NCBI GenBank assembly: GCA_903871465.1
Contig: CAIQHB010000004.1
Coordinates: forward strand, 1-64,000
DNA from: an uncultured Methanosarcinales archaeon
GTDB taxonomy: Archaea; Halobacteriota; Methanosarcinia; Methanotrichales; Methanotrichaceae
Length of the DNA stretch: 64,000 bases
Reading direction: 5' to 3'
Made by a program: the position numbers and the translations under genes. Below are positions 61,326 to 64,000 of the stretch, one piece after another. The first letter of the stretch is position 1, and each line of letters begins with the position of its first letter. Below the pieces are notes generated by a model, which saw only the letters and a list, made by a program, of their open reading frames with translations, was not told where the DNA came from and did not search any database.

Positions 61326-62047
61326 GCGGCATAATAGAAGCCAAGAGCCTGGTCAAGACTTATCGCCGGGGCAGGGAGGAGATCCATGCCCTCAGGAATG
61401 TAGACTTTCATGTGAACGAGGGCGAGTTTGTTTCCATCATCGGCCCATCAGGCTCCGGCAAGACGGCCCTGCTGAATGTGTTGGGCTGCCTGGATTCACC
61501 GACTTCGGGAAGCCTGCGGCTGAATGGAACGGAGACCTGGGGGCTGAAAGAGAGCAAATTGGTGAAGGTGCGCCGGGAGAACATCGGCTTCGTCTTCCAG
61601 CAGTTCTACCTCATGCCCACGCTAACCGCGCGGGAGAACATAGAGCTGCCTCTGCTCTTCAGCAAGAAGAACAGGAACAAGAGCAGGATTGATGATGTCC
61701 TAAGAATGGTTGGGCTCTCTGACAGAGGCGACCACCTGCCAAGCCAGCTATCCGGTGGTGAGATGCAGCGCGTTGCCATCGGCCGGGCGCTGATCAACGA
61801 CCCTCGAATCATCCTGGCCGATGAGCCCACGGGCAACCTTGACTCTGTAACATCGCAGATGATCTTCGAGCTCTTCCGAGAGCTGAATCGCAAAGGTCTG
61901 ACTATGGTAATAGTGACCCACAACCTGGACCTGGCCCGCCAGGCTCAAAAGATGTATACGCTGCGGGACGGGCAGATTGTGGGATGCGACGATATGGCCT
62001 GTATCTCCGGAAGAAGCGATATAGAAGTGCAGCAAGTGGCTGTTTGA
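61322..62047 (+). CDS. ABC transporter ATP-binding protein (LolD/MacB type)
   Basis: A 241-residue ATPase with Walker A GPSGSGKTALLN, Q-loop FQQFYLMPTLTARENIELPL, signature LSGGEMQRVAIGRAL, Walker B RIILADEPTGNLDS and H-loop VTHN. It powers the FtsX-type permease encoded directly upstream (4-bp overlap). The C-terminal extension after the H-loop is short. Confidence 0.93.
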   Translation: MSGIIEAKSLVKTYRRGREEIHALRNVDFHVNEGEFVSIIGPSGSGKTALLNVLGCLDSPTSGSLRLNGTETWGLKESKLVKVRRENIGFVFQQFYLMPTLTARENIELPLLFSKKNRNKSRIDDVLRMVGLSDRGDHLPSQLSGGEMQRVAIGRALINDPRIILADEPTGNLDSVTSQMIFELFRELNRKGLTMVIVTHNLDLARQAQKMYTLRDGQIVGCDDMACISGRSDIEVQQVAV

Positions 62048-62175
62048 GCCAGAAGCAAGGGCATTGGGCCAAATGGGAGGTCCTCCCTGCTACGCAGTCG
62101 GAGGGCTCCCGCGGCTGGTCCGGCGTTGATTTGCCAAGAAAAATTGTAAGCAATGGAATTCGCAATCTTGGCCAT

Positions 62176-62760
62176 TTACTTCATAGATATTCCATTCAGG
62201 CTGTAGAGGCTCTGCCGGGCATCGCTGAAGCAGAAGCGCTCCTGCAACATCTCCTCTCCCCTGAGCCTGCCCAGGGCATATCTTACCGTTCTGGGTGGAA
62301 GGTCGGTTTTACCTATGATATCCTTCTGTGTCAGAGGGCCGTCGGACGCGAGCACGGAAAGTACCTGTTTGGCTGATGGGGGCAGATATTCCACTACATC
62401 CGGGTCTGGAGGTCCGATGCTGTTTGTGGCATTTGAAACGGCAGGGGAGAACGTGCCAGAATTGCTGGAGACGATCCCGCTTATCGTGCCGGACCTTGCA
62501 AGCGAACGCGAGTCGCTCTTGCTGAAGTAAGAAAGATTGGGATCGTAGTAATCTGTTCCTGAGTATGACCCCATCTGTCCCGGGCAGGTGCAGCCCTGTA
62601 CGATGCTGTTATCCGAGCATTTGCTGCAGCATTTCTCAACAGGCTTTGCATGGCAATCTCCCGGCATGCACGTACAGACCTTCAGGCTCGGTTGCGAGAA
62701 GGCTGGCGTCATCATGAGGACAAGAACTGCCAATGCACCCAGCAATCTGATAATCTTCAT
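62176..62760 (-). CDS. Exported-looking Cys-rich protein with winged-helix domain
   Basis: From ATG 62760 (AAGGAGG upstream) the protein is 194 residues: a hydrophobic N-terminus like a signal peptide (LLGALAVLVLMMTPAFSQ), a cysteine cluster (VCTCMPGDCHAKPVEKCCSKCSDN...CTCPG), a Ser/Gly linker, and a C-terminal winged helix (LPPSAKQVLSVLASDGPLTQKDIIGKTDLPPRTVRYALGRLRGEEMLQER). A DNA-binding domain behind a signal peptide is unexpected. If the N-terminus is only an anchor, the domain could still face the cytoplasm. The promoter carries the operator also found before the radical SAM gene. Confidence 0.75.
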   Translation of the reverse strand: MKIIRLLGALAVLVLMMTPAFSQPSLKVCTCMPGDCHAKPVEKCCSKCSDNSIVQGCTCPGQMGSYSGTDYYDPNLSYFSKSDSRSLARSGTISGIVSSNSGTFSPAVSNATNSIGPPDPDVVEYLPPSAKQVLSVLASDGPLTQKDIIGKTDLPPRTVRYALGRLRGEEMLQERFCFSDARQSLYSLNGISMK

Positions 62761-62782
62761 AGCTCCTCCTTGCTCTGAAACA

Positions 62783-62796
62783 TTCACAATCGTGAA
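62783..62796 (-). promoter_or_regulatory. Operator copy 1 (TTCACAATCGTGAA)
   Basis: Near-palindrome matching 13 of 14 bases of operator copy 2, between the TATA box (CTTTATAGTT, 62821-62830) and the winged-helix gene. Its centre is about 36 bp from the TATA centre, at the expected transcription start. Confidence 0.65.
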
Positions 62797-63090
62797 CTCC
62801 AATGAATAAGACGATCGTCGAACTATAAAGAGTTTTCCCAAGCACAAGGACTGAAAAATTCGTTTACGCGATCATGCTGCCATCTATCTATGAACTAGAA
62901 GTATTCTATAATGGATAGTAGCAGCATATGATAAAATATAAGAAGAATATATGTTTAATTTTAACTGGAATCGAGCTTGAAAACCATAAGGATCTTTCCT
63001 AATCGAGATCGTCATATGCTATGGTAGTCATCAACTGCTGTGAACGCGGGACATTCGTAAATATGATTCGCTTTGCCGCATTCCTACTAT

Positions 63091-63098
63091 TTATATAT
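63091..63098 (+). promoter_or_regulatory. TATA box of radical SAM gene
   Basis: TTATATAT about 25 bp before the palindromic operator and 120 bp before the start codon. Confidence 0.6.
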
Positions 63099-63120
63099 CT
63101 TTTCCGCAAACAATTGATTT

Positions 63121-63138
63121 GATTCACAATTGTGAATC
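63121..63138 (+). promoter_or_regulatory. Operator copy 2, perfect 18-bp palindrome
   Basis: GATTCACAATTGTGAATC is a perfect palindrome placed about 35 bp downstream of the TATA centre, covering the predicted transcription start. The same core occurs before the winged-helix gene, at the same distance from its TATA box. Confidence 0.75.
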
Positions 63139-63216
63139 AGATCCCAGACCCTGACGCCCTGCCTTTGGGCGACAGAATAGATAGCTTATCCGAAAAGACC
63201 ATTATGAGGCGCAATC

Positions 63217-64000
63217 ATGGATATGAACGCTGAAATCAAGGCAATGTTGGTTAGCATCGGCAGCGCAGATATCGATGAGGCGCTGCTACGAGAGACTGTG
63301 AAGACAACCATACCCAGCGCAGGTCCCGGAGCCGGCCTGGAGTCCTTCTTCATCAAATCAGGCGGCCATAGGGTGAGATTGTCCATCAACAAGAACTCCC
63401 CGCTCAAGGTTGCAAGATGCTGCTCTGATGTTGTAGTGATTAAAGACGGAAAACCCATAGTCACAGGCCAACTTGAGCCCGCTCTCAGCCACTGTCCTGA
63501 TCAGGCATACTTGACCATAAGCGGCCGCTGCATTTACGATTGTAAGTTCTGTCCGGTTCCGAAGCTCGACGGAGACGTGAAAGTCCCCGATGAAATCCTG
63601 GATATGGTGGAGGAAGCCAGACGGACCGGGCGATTGAAAGCTATTTCCCTCACCAGTGGTGTCGAGAAGTCGCCTGAGGAAGAGGTTGGAAAAGCAGTCT
63701 CGATTGTGAGGGCCTTGAGGTCGCTATATGATTTACCGATTGGCGTTTCGGTTTACCCTACGGACACATCCTCTGAGGAGCTGAAAGAAGCCGGTGCTAC
63801 AGAGATAAAATACAACGTTGAAACCATGGACTCGGAGATCTTCGCCAGGACTTGCCCTGGTTTATCTTTGGAATACGTGCTCAAGTCCCTGGAGAAGGCC
63901 GTAAAGATCTTCGGGAGAAATAGAGTCTCCTCTAACTTCATCCTGGGGCTGGGCGAGAGCGACGAATGCGTTTTGACGGGAGTCGCCAGGCTGGCTGAGA
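63217..64000 (+). CDS. Radical SAM enzyme, 3' end beyond window
   Basis: Partial gene, open to the window edge (261 codons visible). An N-terminal domain of about 100 residues (SFFIKSGGHRVRLSINKNSP, VVVIKDGKPIVTGQL) precedes the radical SAM domain with the iron-sulfur motif RCIYDCKFCP (CxxxCxxC). LTSG, ETMD and NFILGLGES follow the usual TIM-barrel order. No closer family is recognised. It is not in the ORF track because it has no stop. It shares an operator with the winged-helix gene upstream. Confidence 0.85.
   Translation, partial: MDMNAEIKAMLVSIGSADIDEALLRETVKTTIPSAGPGAGLESFFIKSGGHRVRLSINKNSPLKVARCCSDVVVIKDGKPIVTGQLEPALSHCPDQAYLTISGRCIYDCKFCPVPKLDGDVKVPDEILDMVEEARRTGRLKAISLTSGVEKSPEEEVGKAVSIVRALRSLYDLPIGVSVYPTDTSSEELKEAGATEIKYNVETMDSEIFARTCPGLSLEYVLKSLEKAVKIFGRNRVSSNFILGLGESDECVLTGVARLAE

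Overview
The window reads as a methanogenic archaeon of the order Methanosarcinales, most likely Methanothrix (Methanosaeta). The main indicators are an MC1 chromosomal protein, O-phosphoseryl-tRNA synthetase (SepRS), methanogenesis marker protein 8, archaeal aRF1, Spt5, RpoL and Csl4, archaeal-type L11/L1/L10/L12 ribosomal proteins, pantoate kinase plus phosphopantothenate synthetase, and two intron-containing tRNAs next to a duplicated-domain EndA. Genus level is inference. The first ~460 bases do not fit: they carry an AT-rich F-type ATP synthase subunit c gene and the first codons of subunit b, both Bacteroidota-like, ending at a 15-bp tandem AT repeat. I read this as an assembly chimera rather than archaeal DNA.

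Layout. 0.5-10.6 kb: MDR dehydrogenase, flavin reductase-like protein, a glycoside hydrolase family 1 protein interrupted by an apparently circularly permuted solute-binding domain, HAD phosphatase, a membrane protein, metallo-beta-lactamase-fold enzyme, RNA 3'-phosphate cyclase, an AbrB-like regulator with arsenite methyltransferase, and a secreted metalloprotease. 10.8-20.6 kb: core information processing (RpoL, Csl4, METTL5-like methylase, a large TPR protein, aRF1, UPF0201, a TIM-barrel isomerase, translin-like protein, SepRS, RpiA). 20.6-27.5 kb: AT-richer accessory island with a PIN-domain toxin that has lost its start, its XRE-ImmA partner, an unrecognised overlapping two-gene module (221 and 967 aa), antitoxin-like micro-ORFs, an inverted CGCAGAG repeat and an orphan MNT nucleotidyltransferase. 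27.7-33.8 kb: marker 8 coupled to a membrane protein, HisD, DNA ligase, homoserine dehydrogenase with an ACT protein.

34-39.6 kb holds secreted proteins: a Cys-rich modular protein, a small secreted protein, a periplasmic-binding domain fused to a ~500-residue pentapeptide helix, and a tandem Cache protein. 39.8-49.5 kb: tRNA-Met, a three-gene CoA operon (CoaBC, pantoate kinase, phosphopantothenate synthetase), an LRV-repeat protein coupled to a Vms1-like release-factor homologue, tRNA-Arg, a frameshifted DUF504 gene, a hidden 55-aa ribbon-helix-helix gene, EndA, a divergent GAPDH-family protein, APS kinase and MC1. 49.6-52.6 kb is the Spt5-L11-L1-L10-L12 operon, with a hairpin covering the L1 ribosome binding site. 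52.7-64 kb: CMI4-like HTH protein, small proteins, hemerythrin, a bacterial-type TGT with a long insertion, an uncharacterised protein, a Lipoprotein_15-type protein, an OB-fold/MacB-type ABC operon, and finally an exported-looking winged-helix protein and a radical SAM gene whose promoters share one palindromic operator.

The best candidates for new biology are the GH1/permuted-SBP fusion, the two-gene accessory module, the shared operator with the exported-looking winged-helix protein, and the binding-protein/pentapeptide fusion. All calls come from reading motifs; no database search was run.
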